NCBI GenBank assembly: GCA_964651335.1
Contig: CAZYVT010000009.1
Coordinates: forward strand, 26,241-90,240
DNA: 64,000 bases
From: 2-02-FULL-66-14 sp964651335
GTDB lineage: Bacteria; Pseudomonadota; Gammaproteobacteria; Burkholderiales; SG8-39
Reading direction: 5' to 3'
Shown here: in pieces, positions 8,516 to 16,952 of the stretch
Layout of the letters: each line of letters starts with the position of its first letter
Position numbering within the stretch: the stretch's first letter is position 1
The notes under the pieces: generated by a model
Told to the model about the DNA's origin: nothing
Seen by the model: only the letters and a program-made list of their open reading frames with translations
Databases searched by the model: none
Made by a program: the position numbers and the translations under genes

Positions 8516-10135
8516 TCAGAACCCCGGCGCCGCCTGCGGCACGTAAATCAGCCGTTTCTTCGCCAGGCCGCGCAGTTCGAACTCGCCGATGGGCCTCAGC
8601 GGGCTGGCGCAGCGCTCGGCGAACGCTTCGGAGGCGACGATGCGGTGATCGACCTCCTTGGTGAGGCTTTCGATCCGCGCCGCCTCATTGGCCGCCGACC
8701 CGATCACCGTGAACTCCAGGCGCTCCGGAATGCCGATGTTGCCGTAGGTGACTCGCCCAAGGTGCAGTCCGATGCCGAAACCGAGCGGCTGCTTTCCTTC
8801 CGCGATTCGCTTGGCGTTGTACTCCCGCATGCGGCCTTCCGCGTCGAGCGCGGCGGTGAGCGCGTCGTCGCAGGCGCGCTGCTGGCGCGAGTCGCCGTCC
8901 ACGAGCGGGAATACCGCCAGCACCGCGTCGCCGATGAAGCGCAGCACTTCGCCTCCGTATTCCACCACCGGCTTCACCATGCACTCGAAAAAACGGTTCA
9001 GCGTTTCCAGGAACTCCTCCTGCGGCATGGTTTCGGCGAGCGTGGTGGATTGCCGCAGGTCGCAGAACCAGATCACTACATGCAGATCCTCGCCGTCGCC
9101 GCGCTTGGTGAGGCCCTTGAGCACCTTGTCGCCGGTGTTGCGCCCGAGGTAGGTCTGGAGCAGGGTCGTGCCGGTAGTGTGCGCCGCGTGTACTTCGTAA
9201 AAGCGGCTCAGGACCGGGACGATTTCGTGGATCCGGCCGAGATCCGCGGTGGTGAATCCGCCCGGGCGGTCCGCGGCAAGCGTGAGCGCGTTGATCTGGC
9301 CGTCCGAGAACGTCATCGGCATCGCGACGTAATCGGTCATCCCTTCGCCGTGCAGGTCTCTGAGGATCGGGTAGTCGAGGACGGGATTCGCGCCGTCGAG
9401 CCGGCGACGGATGCCCCCGGCGCCGTTGAAGATCGGCATCATCGGGCTGTCGCGAACCATCGGGCTGTTCAGCCGTTCGTGGGTGAGGACGAAAGAGTGA
9501 ATCCTGTCGCGATCGGGCCTCCAGGTGTAGCCGCTGCCGATGAGCAGCGGGTGGAGCGTGCGGATAAAGACCGAGAGGCGCGCGACCGGCGCGCCGCTCG
9601 CGCGCAGCATGCGCCCGAACTGCTCCGTCAGATCGGCCGGCGAACTGCTGTTCCAGCCCTCGCGCAGGACCCAGTCCACATACGCGCTGCCATGGCTTTG
9701 CGTCGCGCCGGCGCTGGAATCATAGTTGCCGTCCTCGTTGTAGGTGACGCCCAGCTTCTCCAGCCAGAATGCGAGGTAGCCTTTGATGGAGGCGGCTTCC
9801 TCGATCGGATTCTCGTAGCTCCAGACCGAGTTTTCCGCTTCCCGGTCGCCGACCTTCAGGGTCCAGTACGAGGCGTTTCCCTTGAATGGGCAATGCGTGC
9901 GGTAGCGCGCGCGCTGCATCAGGTCCATGCGCACGTCTTCGCGCGGAAAATAATAGACCGGCGGTAGCCTGGATTCCTTGAACAGCACCGCCCGTTCGCT
10001 GTTCGCAACGACGACGCCGTTGAACTCGATCTGAACGTTGCGGCCGGGAATTTCGGCCGAGACCGAGAACTCCGGGAGCCCGCCGTCAGCGGGCCGCTCG
10101 TTGGTTTGCGGATCGTCCGACATGTGTCCGGTCAT
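8516..10135 (-). CDS. DUF427 domain fused to class III adenylate/guanylate cyclase
   Basis: A 539-residue protein of unusual architecture. Residues ~25-125 form a DUF427 domain (PVYYFPREDV and THCPFKGNASYW). The middle (~130-345) resembles a GAF-like sensory region of the kind fused to such cyclases. Residues ~350-500 are a class III nucleotide cyclase with metal-binding Asp residues in FCDLRQST and FIGDAVLAVFP and the catalytic Asn/Arg in ANEAARIE. The usual Asp of the GDxVN motif is Ser here (GSAANEAAR), so nucleotide preference is uncertain. There are no membrane helices. Two ATGs four codons apart are possible starts; an AGGAAGG site is somewhat distant from both. It lies upstream of the thioesterase gene. 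Confidence 0.85.
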   Translation of the reverse strand: MTGHMSDDPQTNERPADGGLPEFSVSAEIPGRNVQIEFNGVVVANSERAVLFKESRLPPVYYFPREDVRMDLMQRARYRTHCPFKGNASYWTLKVGDREAENSVWSYENPIEEAASIKGYLAFWLEKLGVTYNEDGNYDSSAGATQSHGSAYVDWVLREGWNSSSPADLTEQFGRMLRASGAPVARLSVFIRTLHPLLIGSGYTWRPDRDRIHSFVLTHERLNSPMVRDSPMMPIFNGAGGIRRRLDGANPVLDYPILRDLHGEGMTDYVAMPMTFSDGQINALTLAADRPGGFTTADLGRIHEIVPVLSRFYEVHAAHTTGTTLLQTYLGRNTGDKVLKGLTKRGDGEDLHVVIWFCDLRQSTTLAETMPQEEFLETLNRFFECMVKPVVEYGGEVLRFIGDAVLAVFPLVDGDSRQQRACDDALTAALDAEGRMREYNAKRIAEGKQPLGFGIGLHLGRVTYGNIGIPERLEFTVIGSAANEAARIESLTKEVDHRIVASEAFAERCASPLRPIGEFELRGLAKKRLIYVPQAAPGF

Positions 10136-10247
10136 GGCTCGCAGCCGAGCCTTCCTTTCTTCGCGTGCTTGGTCATCTTGCCTCCACGATCAGAAATCTC
10201 ATAGGAACGCGTGACAGGACTCCCGGATTCTATAACGCGAAGCTGTT

Positions 10248-10862
10248 TCATTTCGGCCGCTCCTGCTCCGGGAACGCCGACGGCGCGCCCTCCAGCCATG
10301 CGCGCCCGTGCGCATAGAGGCGTTCCACGACGGGTCCTTTCAGTTGCGGCAAGTCGAGTTTGATCGTGAAGCCGTTCCTGGTCTGCAAATAGGCCAGATG
10401 ACGGTACCCTTCGGGAAAGCGGATCAGCAGTTCAGGATCGAGCTTGAGACTCGCCGACGGATCCACCGGATCCATGCGGTCCTTTTCGTAGATCGGCTGA
10501 CGGCGCACGATGCCCCAGCGGCCGGCACGCCGTGCGACGAAATCGTAGAAGCGTCCGGTGCAGACCACGTCGACCAGCACACCGTCCACCGGCGCGCGCT
10601 GGCTGATCGTCATCTTCGTCTGCGCGACTGCGCGGTCTGCTTTGACGTCCACGCTCGAGCCGCCGAGAAAGTGGAGAATGCTGACGCCGCGCTCGAAGCC
10701 TGCCTTGCTGACCTCGATGAACTTTGCGGCCGGCCCCTGAAACCAGGTTGCGGTCATCCAGCCGTCCTCGTGCCACACGGTGCGGAAGCGTTCCCAGTCG
10801 CCGGCGTCGCGCCACAGCGCCCAGTTCTGCACCAGCTCGATGATCGCAGGCTTGTCGTCCAT
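10248..10862 (-). CDS. SnoaL/NTF2-like fold protein
   Basis: A 204-residue protein with the SnoaL_4/NTF2-like start pattern: a helix with LVQNWALWRDAGDWERF, then the H-x-D segment WHEDGWMTATWFQG. It continues with beta-rich stretches ending in RRQPIYEKDRMDPVDP. Members act as ring-hydroxylating dioxygenase small-subunit relatives, isomerases or dehydratases on polyketide or aromatic acids; no substrate can be given. The ATG at 10862 was chosen because it lies just after the stop of the Bug receptor gene (10 bases) and begins the family's first helix. Co-expression with the two receptor genes suggests a role in catabolism of the acid they bind. Confidence 0.75.
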   Translation of the reverse strand: MDDKPAIIELVQNWALWRDAGDWERFRTVWHEDGWMTATWFQGPAAKFIEVSKAGFERGVSILHFLGGSSVDVKADRAVAQTKMTISQRAPVDGVLVDVVCTGRFYDFVARRAGRWGIVRRQPIYEKDRMDPVDPSASLKLDPELLIRFPEGYRHLAYLQTRNGFTIKLDLPQLKGPVVERLYAHGRAWLEGAPSAFPEQERPK

Positions 10863-10872
10863 CCCGGCGTTC

Positions 10873-11856
10873 CTACTGCGGCTGGATACCTGCCTTGTCG
10901 CGCACTCCCGACCAGCGGGCAATTTCCGATCTGATGTGCGCGGCCAACGCCTCCGGCGTCGAGGTTTCCGGAACGAATGCGGCGTTCCCCATCTGTTTGC
11001 GAACGTCTTCGCGCAGCAGAACGGTCCTGAGCGCGTGGTTCATTTTCGCGACCACGGGCGCGGGCGTCTTCGCCGGAAATGCGAGCGCATACCAGGTCGT
11101 GACGTCGTAGCCGGCAATACCGGCTTCCGCTACCGTCGGCACGTCCGGCATGCCGGGAAAACGTCGCGCCGAGGTCACCGCCAGGGCCTTGAGCGCGCCG
11201 CCGCGCACCTGCCCCAGCACGGCGGCTGCGACTTCGACCAGCATGTGCGCCTCGCCGCTCTGCATGGCTGCGATTGCGTTCGGAGTGCCTTTGTAGGGCA
11301 CGTGCAGGAGGCTTGCTCCCGAAAGCTGCAACAGCAACTCCCCGGCGAACTGCTGCGTGCTGCCGACCCCGACGCTGGCGAAGTTGAGCTTGCCCGGATT
11401 CTGCCTTGCCGCGCCGATCAGTCCTTGCAGGTCGCCATAGGGCGCTTTTGGACCCGCGACGACCACCAGCGGCATGGTCGCGACCATCGACACCGGCTGA
11501 AAATCGCCCGCGGCGTCATAGGGCAGCGACTTGTACATCACGGCGCCGACGGCATGGCCGTTGTTCAACAGGAACGCGGTGTAGCCGTCGGGCGCGGCGA
11601 TGGCAACTTGATGCGCGGCGACCGTCCCGCCAGCGCCGGGGCGGTTCTCGACCACCATCGCCTGGCCCAGAAGCTCGCCGAGCGGCGGCGCGACGACGCG
11701 CGCGAGGATGTCCGTTCCGCCGCCGGCGCCGAATCCGACCACCATGCGCACGGGTCTGGCGGGCCAGTCCTGGGCCGCCGCGGCGAGCGGGGCACCTACC
11801 GCAACGGCAAGAAAAACTGCGCGCGCGAGGGACGTGGCCGATTTCCTGTTCGGCAT
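10873..11856 (-). CDS. Tripartite tricarboxylate (Bug/TctC-family) substrate-binding protein 1
   Basis: A 327-residue periplasmic receptor. A signal peptide (charged MPNRKSATSLAR, hydrophobic core, AAAAQ cleavage) precedes the Bug motif DWPARPVRMVVGFGAGGGTDILAR. The ligand-contact loops NRPGAGG and VPYKG follow, and the C-terminal MPDVPTVAEAG motif is also typical. Bug proteins bind carboxylates such as aromatic acids, dicarboxylates or amino acids. No TctA or TctB transporter gene is in the neighbourhood, as is common for expanded Bug families. The start codon overlaps the stop of the second receptor gene (TGATG), showing translational coupling. Confidence 0.92.
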   Translation of the reverse strand: MPNRKSATSLARAVFLAVAVGAPLAAAAQDWPARPVRMVVGFGAGGGTDILARVVAPPLGELLGQAMVVENRPGAGGTVAAHQVAIAAPDGYTAFLLNNGHAVGAVMYKSLPYDAAGDFQPVSMVATMPLVVVAGPKAPYGDLQGLIGAARQNPGKLNFASVGVGSTQQFAGELLLQLSGASLLHVPYKGTPNAIAAMQSGEAHMLVEVAAAVLGQVRGGALKALAVTSARRFPGMPDVPTVAEAGIAGYDVTTWYALAFPAKTPAPVVAKMNHALRTVLLREDVRKQMGNAAFVPETSTPEALAAHIRSEIARWSGVRDKAGIQPQ

Positions 11857-12824
11857 CAGTCGACCTTGGCGCCGGAGATTTTCACCACGTCGGCCCACTT
11901 CACAATCTCCTCGCGCAGGAATTTGTCGAACTGGTCCATCGACATGCCCATCGGAACCGCTCCCTGCCTGGTCCATACGTCCTTCACTTCCGGAGCGCTG
12001 ATGATCTTGTTCACCTCGACGTTCAAGCGCTCGAGGATCGGCCGCGGCGTACCGGCAGGGGCCATCAGGCCGAGCCAGATCCCGGCTTCGTAGCCCGGTA
12101 CGCCTGCTTCCGCAACGGTCGGCACGTCGGGCAGCACCGAGGAGCGCGTCTTCCCGGTCGTGCCCAGCGCTTTCAGCTTTCCGGCGCGCACGTTGGGCGC
12201 CATGGTAGTGATCGCGTCGATCATCATCTGCACCTGGCCCCCCAAAATGCCGGTACGCGCACCGTCGCTTCCCTTGTAGGGTACGTGCACGATGTCCACG
12301 CCGGCCATCGCCTTGAACAGCTCGCCGGCCATATGGTAAGGAGTGCCAGGCCCGGACGATGCGTAGTTGAGGACCTTCGGCTGCGATTTCGCCAGCGCGA
12401 TGAACTCCTTGAGCGAATTCGACGGTACCGAGGGGTGCACTACCATCAGGAGGTCGGAATAGTTCACGCCGGTGATCGGCGCGAGGTCGCGCATCAGCTC
12501 GAATGGCTTCTTCGGTATCAGCGTTTCGTTGACCGTGTGCGTGTTGGACATCATCAGCAGCGTGTAGCCGTCGGCAGCGGACTTCGCCACCGCGTCGGTG
12601 CCGACGATCGATCCGCCGCCGGGCCGGTCTTCGACCACGAACGGTTGGCCGAGCGGTTCCTGCAGCCTGGCGCCGAGGAAGCGCGCATAGATGTCTGCAG
12701 GACCGCCGGCGCCATACGGAACGATGATTTTCACCGGCCGGCTTGGATAACCCTGCGCGTGCGCTGTGATCGCGGCACAGGTCGCGAAAAACGCAGCGGC
12801 GAAAGCGGCGATCGGGCGCACCAT
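11856..12824 (-). CDS. Tripartite tricarboxylate (Bug/TctC-family) substrate-binding protein 2
   Basis: A 322-residue paralogue of the downstream receptor. The signal peptide MVRPIAAFAAAFFATCAAITAHAQ precedes GYPSRPVKIIVPYGAGGPADIYAR, and the family loops DRPGGGS, VPYKGSD and LPDVPTVAEAGVPG are present. The ATG at 12824 has a GGGAGGA ribosome site; a longer frame lacks a signal peptide. It is the first gene of a minus-strand operon (receptor 2, receptor 1, SnoaL-like) and is divergent from the IlvD/Edd gene. The 92-base gap between them probably carries both promoters. Confidence 0.92.
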   Translation of the reverse strand: MVRPIAAFAAAFFATCAAITAHAQGYPSRPVKIIVPYGAGGPADIYARFLGARLQEPLGQPFVVEDRPGGGSIVGTDAVAKSAADGYTLLMMSNTHTVNETLIPKKPFELMRDLAPITGVNYSDLLMVVHPSVPSNSLKEFIALAKSQPKVLNYASSGPGTPYHMAGELFKAMAGVDIVHVPYKGSDGARTGILGGQVQMMIDAITTMAPNVRAGKLKALGTTGKTRSSVLPDVPTVAEAGVPGYEAGIWLGLMAPAGTPRPILERLNVEVNKIISAPEVKDVWTRQGAVPMGMSMDQFDKFLREEIVKWADVVKISGAKVD

Positions 12825-12916
12825 GGGCTCCTCCCTGGGTGAAGATGCGAATTGCCGCGGAATTCTACGCGTCTGCGGTACTGGCACAATGATGCCTTCT
12901 CCTGTCCGGGTGACCA

Positions 12917-14623
12917 ATGCAGCGCAAGAAGACGATCCCGATCCTTCCCTCCCGGGTCACGGTGGAGGGACTTGACCGCGCGCCCCACCGGGCGTTCCTG
13001 CGTGCGCTCGGTCTCTCGGACGCCGATCTGGAAAAGCCGTTCGTTGGCGTTGCGTCCACCGACGGCCGGGTGACGCCGTGCAATGCGCTGCTCGGTGCCT
13101 TTGCCCGCGAGGCCTGCGCTGGAGTGCGGGACAGCGGCGGCGTGCCGTTCGACTTCGCGTCGATCTCGGTCGCGGACTCGATGTCGATGAACCACGGCGG
13201 CATGCGGTTCTCGCTCGTTTCTCGCGAACTGATCGCGGACGGCGTGGAGGCGGTGGCGCGCGGCCACGCGTACGACGCGCTGGTAACTTTTGCCGGCTGC
13301 GACAAGACGCTGCCCGGAATGATGATGGCGATCACGCGCCTGAATCTTCCCTCCGTGTTCGTATACGGCGGCGCCGCGCTGCCGGGACGCTGGCGCGGAC
13401 AGGACGTGACCGTGCTCGACGCGTACGAGGCGGTGGGCGGCGTTTACGCCGGCCGGGTCACCGAACAGGAACTGAACGAGCTGGAACACGTGTGCCTGCC
13501 GACGCTCGGCTCGTGCCCGGGGCAGTTCACCGCCAACACCATGGCGATGGTCTCGGAGACGCTCGGCCTCGCGCTGCCCGGCTCGGCGACGATGCCCGCA
13601 GTGGCGCCGGAACGCGCCGCGCAGGCTCGCGAGGCGGGACGCGTCGTCATGGAAATTCTCGCGCGAGGCGGACCTTTGCCGCGCCAACTGGTGACGCGGA
13701 GAAGCATCGAGAATGCGTGTGCAGCGGTTGCCGCGACGGGCGGGTCGACGAATGCCGGGTTGCATATTCCGGCGATCGCGCACGAGGCCGGGATCCGCTT
13801 CGATCTGGACGATTTCGCGCGCGTTGCGAAACGCACCCCGCTGATCGCCGACATGAAGCCGGGAGGGAGGTTTCTCGCCAAGGATCTGCATGAAATCGGC
13901 GGCGTGTACGCGGTGCTGAAGGAACTGCTGCGTCGGGGCGCGCTGCACGGCGATTGCCTGACGCTCTTTGGGACCACGCTGGCGCAGGAGTTGCACGATC
14001 ACCCCGGCGCGGATGGAAAGATCGTACGCAGGGAACCGCTCATGCGAAGCGGAGGCATCGTCGTGCTCAAGGGAAACCTGGCGCCCGACGGCGCCCTGAT
14101 CAAGATTGCCGGGCTCGAGACGCTGCGGTTCGAGGGTCCGGCGCGCGTCTTCGATTCGGAAGAAACGTGCGCCGAGGTGGTGCGGCGGCGCGCCTACAAG
14201 GCGGGCGACGTGCTCGTCATTCGCTACGAAGGGCCGCGAGGCGGGCCGGGCATGCGTGAGATGCTCGGCATCACCGCGTTGCTGTACGGCCAGGGCATGG
14301 GGGAGAAGGTCGCGCTGGTCACCGACGGCCGATTCTCCGGAGCGACGCGCGGCCTGATGGTCGGATACGTCTCGCCCGAAGCGTCCGTGCAGGGGCCGAT
14401 CGCACTGGTGAGAGACGGCGACCGGATCCATATTGATGCAGCGAAGGGCACCATCACGCTCAAGGTTCCGGCTGCCGAGCTTGCCCGGCGGCGAGCGGCG
14501 TGGCGTGCGCCCCGCCGCGTTGCGCTTTCAGGCGTGCTGGAGAAATATGCCGCGCTCGTCGGGTCGGCATTTCGCGGCGCGGTGACGCATCGCGGCGCCG
14601 TTTCCCGCCGCCGCGATCGCTAG
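12917..14623 (+). CDS. IlvD/Edd-family dehydratase
   Basis: A 568-residue Fe-S dehydratase. Cluster cysteines are Cys55 (VTPCN), Cys128 (FAGCDK) and Cys200 (LGSCPG), with carbamylation-site Lys130 next to the second. The C-terminal VTDGRFSGATRG motif carries the active-site Ser. Family members dehydrate 2,3-dihydroxy acids in branched amino acid synthesis (IlvD) or sugar acids. The location opposite two carboxylate receptors, and not with other ilv genes, favours a catabolic sugar-acid or hydroxy-acid role, though dihydroxyacid dehydratase activity cannot be excluded. A short Arg-rich tail follows the usual C-terminus. Its stop overlaps the convergent acyl-CoA synthetase stop (shared CTAG). 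Confidence 0.85.
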   Translation: MQRKKTIPILPSRVTVEGLDRAPHRAFLRALGLSDADLEKPFVGVASTDGRVTPCNALLGAFAREACAGVRDSGGVPFDFASISVADSMSMNHGGMRFSLVSRELIADGVEAVARGHAYDALVTFAGCDKTLPGMMMAITRLNLPSVFVYGGAALPGRWRGQDVTVLDAYEAVGGVYAGRVTEQELNELEHVCLPTLGSCPGQFTANTMAMVSETLGLALPGSATMPAVAPERAAQAREAGRVVMEILARGGPLPRQLVTRRSIENACAAVAATGGSTNAGLHIPAIAHEAGIRFDLDDFARVAKRTPLIADMKPGGRFLAKDLHEIGGVYAVLKELLRRGALHGDCLTLFGTTLAQELHDHPGADGKIVRREPLMRSGGIVVLKGNLAPDGALIKIAGLETLRFEGPARVFDSEETCAEVVRRRAYKAGDVLVIRYEGPRGGPGMREMLGITALLYGQGMGEKVALVTDGRFSGATRGLMVGYVSPEASVQGPIALVRDGDRIHIDAAKGTITLKVPAAELARRRAAWRAPRRVALSGVLEKYAALVGSAFRGAVTHRGAVSRRRDR

Positions 14624-16209
14624 CCCTGCAGCAGATTCAGCGCCCACTCGCGCAATTTCCCTTTCTGGATCTTGGTCGCATTGGCGCCGGGCGTGACGGG
14701 AAAGGATTCGATCGCAAAGACGCGCCGGGGCACCTTGTATCTGGCGAGCCTGGAGGCCACGTGGCGCAGAACCGCCGGTTCGTCCAGGCCGCTGCCCGGC
14801 TGCAGAATGACAAACGCCACCGGCCTCAGTCCCTCGGCGCTCGGTACGCCGACCACCTGGCAGGCGCTGATCCACGGCAGCTCCTGCACCACCGATTCGA
14901 TCTCCGCCGGGGATGCGAGAAAGCCGCCCAGTCGCAGCGAATCGCCCAAGCGCGTGAGGAACACGAACCGGCCGTCGTGCCGGGTGTAGCCCAGGTCGCC
15001 CGAGCGGTAGTACTCGTCCTCCGTCAGGGCGGCGAGGGTCGCGTCCGGGTCGCCGTGGTAGCCGACCATCCGGCTTGCAGGCGCGAAAAATTCCAGTTCT
15101 CCGGCCTCGCCGTGCGGCAGGATCCTCCCGCTCTCCGGGTCGCGCGCGCGCACCTGGGCCTGCGGGCACACCGGTCGTCCGCCCGCCAGCATGCGCTCTG
15201 AGACCGGCGCGTTTTCATCCTGGCGTGCGAACAGCGCCTGGATTTCACTCGTGCCGTACAGCCCCACCAGCTTCACGCCACGGGACTCTGCGCGCGCGAC
15301 GAGATCGCCAAGCGCAGGATTGAATGCTGCGTAGCCGAAAAAGCGCACGCCGGGGAATGGCGCTGACGCATGGTCTTGCGCCAGAAGCTGGGAAAACGCT
15401 TCGTCGGTGGCGTTTGCATGTGTGACACGGTGCGTGACGATGTCCCGGGCGGCATCGGCCGCATCCCACGACGGGCGCATGACGAGCGGCCGTCCGGCTG
15501 CCAACGCCGCCATCGCGCTGCAAAAACCGAATACTCCGCAAAGCGGCGGCGCAAGCAGCAGCGCGGTGCCCGGGCCGATCCCGAAGCCGCGCGCGACGTC
15601 GAACGCATGCGAGATCACCGTGCGCTGGTCATGCAGCACGAACTTGGGTGCCTTGGTGGTGCCGGAGGTCGTGAAGATGATGCATCCGGCATCGGGCGCG
15701 GATCGGTCCTCGGCGAGCGGATCGCCGCCGGCAAGCGCAGAATAGGCGAGCACGCGCCGGCCGTGAACGGTCCGCGGCGTCTCTTCGCCCGTTTCGGCAT
15801 ATGCGACTACCGATGCAAGGCGCTCCAGCGCGCGTGGATCGCACGCCGCGAGGATCGCCGCGAAATCGATGCCGCGGAATTCCGGCCAGAAGACAAGCGT
15901 TTGCGCGCCCGACCGGCCGACGATGTCCGCCACCTCGTGGCTGCGAAAGCGCGTGTTCACTGACACCGCAATTGCGCCGATCCGGGCGCAAGCGAAAAAT
16001 GTGGCAAGCCATGCCGTACCGTTCGGCAGCCATAGCGCAACGCGCTGACCTGGCTTGATCCCGAGCCGAATCAGGCCGTTGGCGACACGCCGGCTCTGGT
16101 CGTCAAGACTCTGGAAGGAAACCGGACGGCCGCGCTCGACGAGCGCCTGCCCGCCGCGTGACGCGCGCGCCGCAGCAAGTGCCGGAAGCGTTTCAGGAAT
16201 CGCTGTCAA
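14620..16209 (-). CDS. AMP-dependent acyl-CoA synthetase/ligase
   Basis: A 529-residue member of the ANL superfamily. The ATP loop (FTTSGTTKAPK), the adenine-site motif YGTSE, the hinge region YRSGDLGYTRHDGRF and the C-terminal Lys of NATKIQKGKLRE are all present, so it should form an acyl-adenylate and then a CoA thioester. The substrate is unknown; medium-chain or aromatic acids are typical for this branch. It is convergent with the IlvD/Edd gene, sharing the CTAG that ends both. It starts with ATG at 16209 in an AT-richer region upstream of HU. It appears monocistronic. Confidence 0.87.
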   Translation of the reverse strand: MTAIPETLPALAAARASRGGQALVERGRPVSFQSLDDQSRRVANGLIRLGIKPGQRVALWLPNGTAWLATFFACARIGAIAVSVNTRFRSHEVADIVGRSGAQTLVFWPEFRGIDFAAILAACDPRALERLASVVAYAETGEETPRTVHGRRVLAYSALAGGDPLAEDRSAPDAGCIIFTTSGTTKAPKFVLHDQRTVISHAFDVARGFGIGPGTALLLAPPLCGVFGFCSAMAALAAGRPLVMRPSWDAADAARDIVTHRVTHANATDEAFSQLLAQDHASAPFPGVRFFGYAAFNPALGDLVARAESRGVKLVGLYGTSEIQALFARQDENAPVSERMLAGGRPVCPQAQVRARDPESGRILPHGEAGELEFFAPASRMVGYHGDPDATLAALTEDEYYRSGDLGYTRHDGRFVFLTRLGDSLRLGGFLASPAEIESVVQELPWISACQVVGVPSAEGLRPVAFVILQPGSGLDEPAVLRHVASRLARYKVPRRVFAIESFPVTPGANATKIQKGKLREWALNLLQG

Positions 16210-16343
16210 GCACCAAGCAGGCTAACCGCATGCAAAAAATCGCGCAACAACGCGACGCAAAATGTTTTTTTCGTGCGCTTGCGCACTTTCGCGCGGCGCG
16301 CCGAACTTTGCTGTTCGCGTGCAAAAAAATTCACGGAAACCGA

Positions 16344-16372
16344 TTGTATTCGCGCAACGATGTGGATATCAT
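16344..16372 (+). promoter_or_regulatory. Sigma70-type promoter of the HU gene
   Basis: TTGTAT (16344-16349) and TATCAT (16367-16372) are separated by 17 bases. Runs of A and T upstream (16235-16330) suggest curved DNA or UP-like elements. The HU start codon lies about 90 bases downstream. Assigned by eye only. Confidence 0.5.
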
Positions 16373-16462
16373 GCTCGCTCGTTTTCGCGGTGCGCTCGCG
16401 CCGCGGACGAAATCGCAAGGACGATTCCCGACGTCCTCGGTCGGGATGACAAGGGGAAACGC

Positions 16463-16753
16463 ATGGCATCCGTTGTGACCAAGGCGGATCTTGTGGAGGC
16501 CGCGGCGAAAGCCGGCAACCTCAGCAAGACCGCGGCGGGCGAGGCCGTGAACGCGATATTCGACGTGATCGTCACCAGCGTGGCGAAAGGAAACCGTGTG
16601 ACGGTAGTCGGCTTCGGAACGTTTCTGCAGCGCACGCGCAAGGCACGTTCGGGCCGAAATCCGGCGAACGGCAAGGAAATGAGGATTTCGGCGAAGATCG
16701 TGCCAGCGTTTGCGGCCGGGCAGGGGTTCAAGGAGGCGGTCTCGGACCGGTAG
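16463..16753 (+). CDS. HU-family DNA-binding protein
   Basis: A 96-residue HU/IHF-type nucleoid protein. The order of helix (TKADLVEAAAKAGNLSKTAA), beta-saddle (VTVVGFGTF) and arm (RSGRNPANGKEM, with the conserved Arg-Asn-Pro that intercalates DNA) is complete. It would act as a dimer that bends DNA. The ATG at 16463 has an AAGGGG ribosome site; the open frame upstream is not HU-like. The gene stands alone with its own promoter and an intrinsic terminator. HU and IHF cannot be told apart with certainty, but the short N-terminus favours HU. Confidence 0.93.
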   Translation: MASVVTKADLVEAAAKAGNLSKTAAGEAVNAIFDVIVTSVAKGNRVTVVGFGTFLQRTRKARSGRNPANGKEMRISAKIVPAFAAGQGFKEAVSDR

Positions 16754-16777
16754 CGCGGCAACGCTCGCGCCACAATC

Positions 16778-16811
16778 GGGCTGCGAAGCACGCTTCGCGG
16801 CCCTTTTTTTT
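16778..16811 (+). terminator. Intrinsic terminator of the HU gene
   Basis: A GC-rich stem (GGGCTGCGAAGC pairing with GCTTCGCGGCCC, one mismatch) with a short loop is followed by eight T. It begins 25 bases after the HU stop codon. Confidence 0.9.
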
Positions 16812-16952
16812 AGCTTCCGGACGCACGCCGCGCCATGCCCGGCGTGCGAGCTGAACCTTGACGGGAATTAACGCATCTAACTACGTGTATTCCGAGGGCA
16901 TTGCAAAGCACAATGGGACTTGGCAAAATCCGCCGGGAACCGGCCCCGTTCC

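Noticed and set aside
12731..14431. 566-codon minus-strand frame opposite the IlvD/Edd gene
   Set aside because: The plus strand carries all the family motifs; the antisense frame is His/Arg-rich and patternless.
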